Below are positions 6,207-6,627 of a stretch of DNA of 6,627 nt, one piece after another (position 1 is the stretch's first letter; each line of letters begins with the position of its first letter). This stretch comes from Clostridiales bacterium (GTDB taxonomy: Bacteria > Bacillota > Clostridia > Oscillospirales > Oscillospiraceae): the NCBI GenBank assembly GCA_021199695.1, contig JAJQHP010000073.1, positions 1 to 6,627 on the forward strand, read 5' to 3'. The translations under genes and the position numbers were made by a program. The notes beneath the pieces are model-generated. The model worked only from the letters and a program-made list of their open reading frames with translations. It was not told the DNA's origin and ran no database searches.

Positions 6207-6627
6207 TCACTCCAGCAGGGCAGCCAGAGCGGCGAGACGGGGGTCTGGTTCGGGCTTGCATCTGCACACGTCCACATTCAGGTTGACGCCACAGCCGGGA
6301 CACAGTCCCTTGCAGTCCTCCCGACACAGATTCTTGGTGTCCATCTCCAGAATGAACTCGGTGGTCATGACCTCTCCGGCATCTAAGATGGAGCCGTCCA
6401 GAAGGATGATGTCGTCATCCTCCTCGTCCTCAAGCTCGGTGGCAAGCATTCGCTCTACCTCTACGGTCTTGACCCGTTCAAAGGGCGTCCCGCAGCTGTC
6501 ACAGCGCAGATGCAGGTTGCTGCTGGCGGTAGCCTCCAGCAGGAGCATTCCCGCCCGGTTGACCACACGGCCCTGTACTCGAACCGGCTCACAGATGGGC
6601 TTTTCCCCATAGAAGTCCAGGTCGTAC
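6207..6627 (-). CDS. yceD: DUF177/YceD-family protein (5' end missing at window edge)
   Basis: Member of the DUF177 family, whose genes almost always precede rpmF. Bacterial and plant relatives have been linked to 23S rRNA accumulation; the molecular role is not settled. The visible 139 codons run open to the right edge, with perhaps 25-35 residues missing. The segment before the internal GTG at 6566 (PVRVQGRVVNRAG) matches the conserved family core, so that GTG is not the start. Features, counted from the first visible codon: CDSC (42-45), an acidic stretch EDEEDDD (66-72), and a cysteine cluster C101, C105, C109, C112, C121 and C123 in the pattern CREDCKGLCPGCG...CRC. The end DPRLAALAALLE is typical, so the 3' end is intact. 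The cysteine pairs suggest zinc binding, an inference only. It is co-directional with rpmF and probably in one transcript. Confidence 0.9.
   Translation of the reverse strand, partial: YDLDFYGEKPICEPVRVQGRVVNRAGMLLLEATASSNLHLRCDSCGTPFERVKTVEVERMLATELEDEEDDDIILLDGSILDAGEVMTTEFILEMDTKNLCREDCKGLCPGCGVNLNVDVCRCKPEPDPRLAALAALLE

Noticed and set aside
6207..6566. YceD-family protein starting at the GTG at 6566 as a complete 119-residue gene
   Set aside because: The frame stays open to the window edge, and the codons upstream encode the conserved PVRVQGRVVN segment of the family, so the GTG is an internal valine and the gene is truncated by the edge.

Overview
This window looks like ordinary core chromosome from a GC-rich Firmicute of class Clostridia, most likely the Oscillospiraceae/Flavonifractor-like group. 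That placement is inferred from three things: a PolC-type replicative polymerase (a Firmicutes hallmark), strong GGAGG ribosome-binding sites before most genes, and GC-rich codons with protein sequences of clostridial style. All six supported genes lie on the minus strand. Read in transcription order (right to left) they are: a DUF177/YceD-family protein (5' end cut by the right edge), rpmF (ribosomal protein L32), der (EngA, ribosome-assembly GTPase), plsY (acyl-phosphate:glycerol-3-phosphate acyltransferase), gpsA (glycerol-3-phosphate dehydrogenase) and polC (DNA polymerase III alpha subunit, 3' end cut by the left edge).

The layout suggests three transcription units. Unit one is yceD-rpmF, the widely conserved pair, ending in a hairpin with a broken T-run just after rpmF. 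Unit two is der-plsY-gpsA. Its predicted promoter overlaps the T-run of the rpmF hairpin. Spacing is very tight: 1 nt between der and plsY, and a 4-nt ATGA stop/start overlap between plsY and gpsA, which implies translational coupling. A 15-position stem-loop follows gpsA. Unit three is polC, preceded by an extended -10 promoter (TGATATAAT) and a leader of about 55 nt that holds a 6+1+6 palindrome and two 7-nt direct repeats.

Functionally, GpsA makes sn-glycerol 3-phosphate and PlsY acylates it to lysophosphatidate, so these two genes encode consecutive steps at the start of membrane phospholipid synthesis. Der, L32 and probably YceD serve ribosome assembly. PolC copies the chromosome. The window is therefore a growth-related housekeeping cluster.

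I found no mobile element, CRISPR array, tRNA, rRNA, phage gene or sign of recent transfer, and no gene-free stretch above 300 bases (the longest gap is 164 bases). I do not see a previously undescribed system here. The items worth a second look are small: a CxC instead of CxxC zinc half-site in L32, terminator/promoter overlap before der, strand-asymmetric folding of the hairpin after gpsA, and repeat structure in the polC leader.
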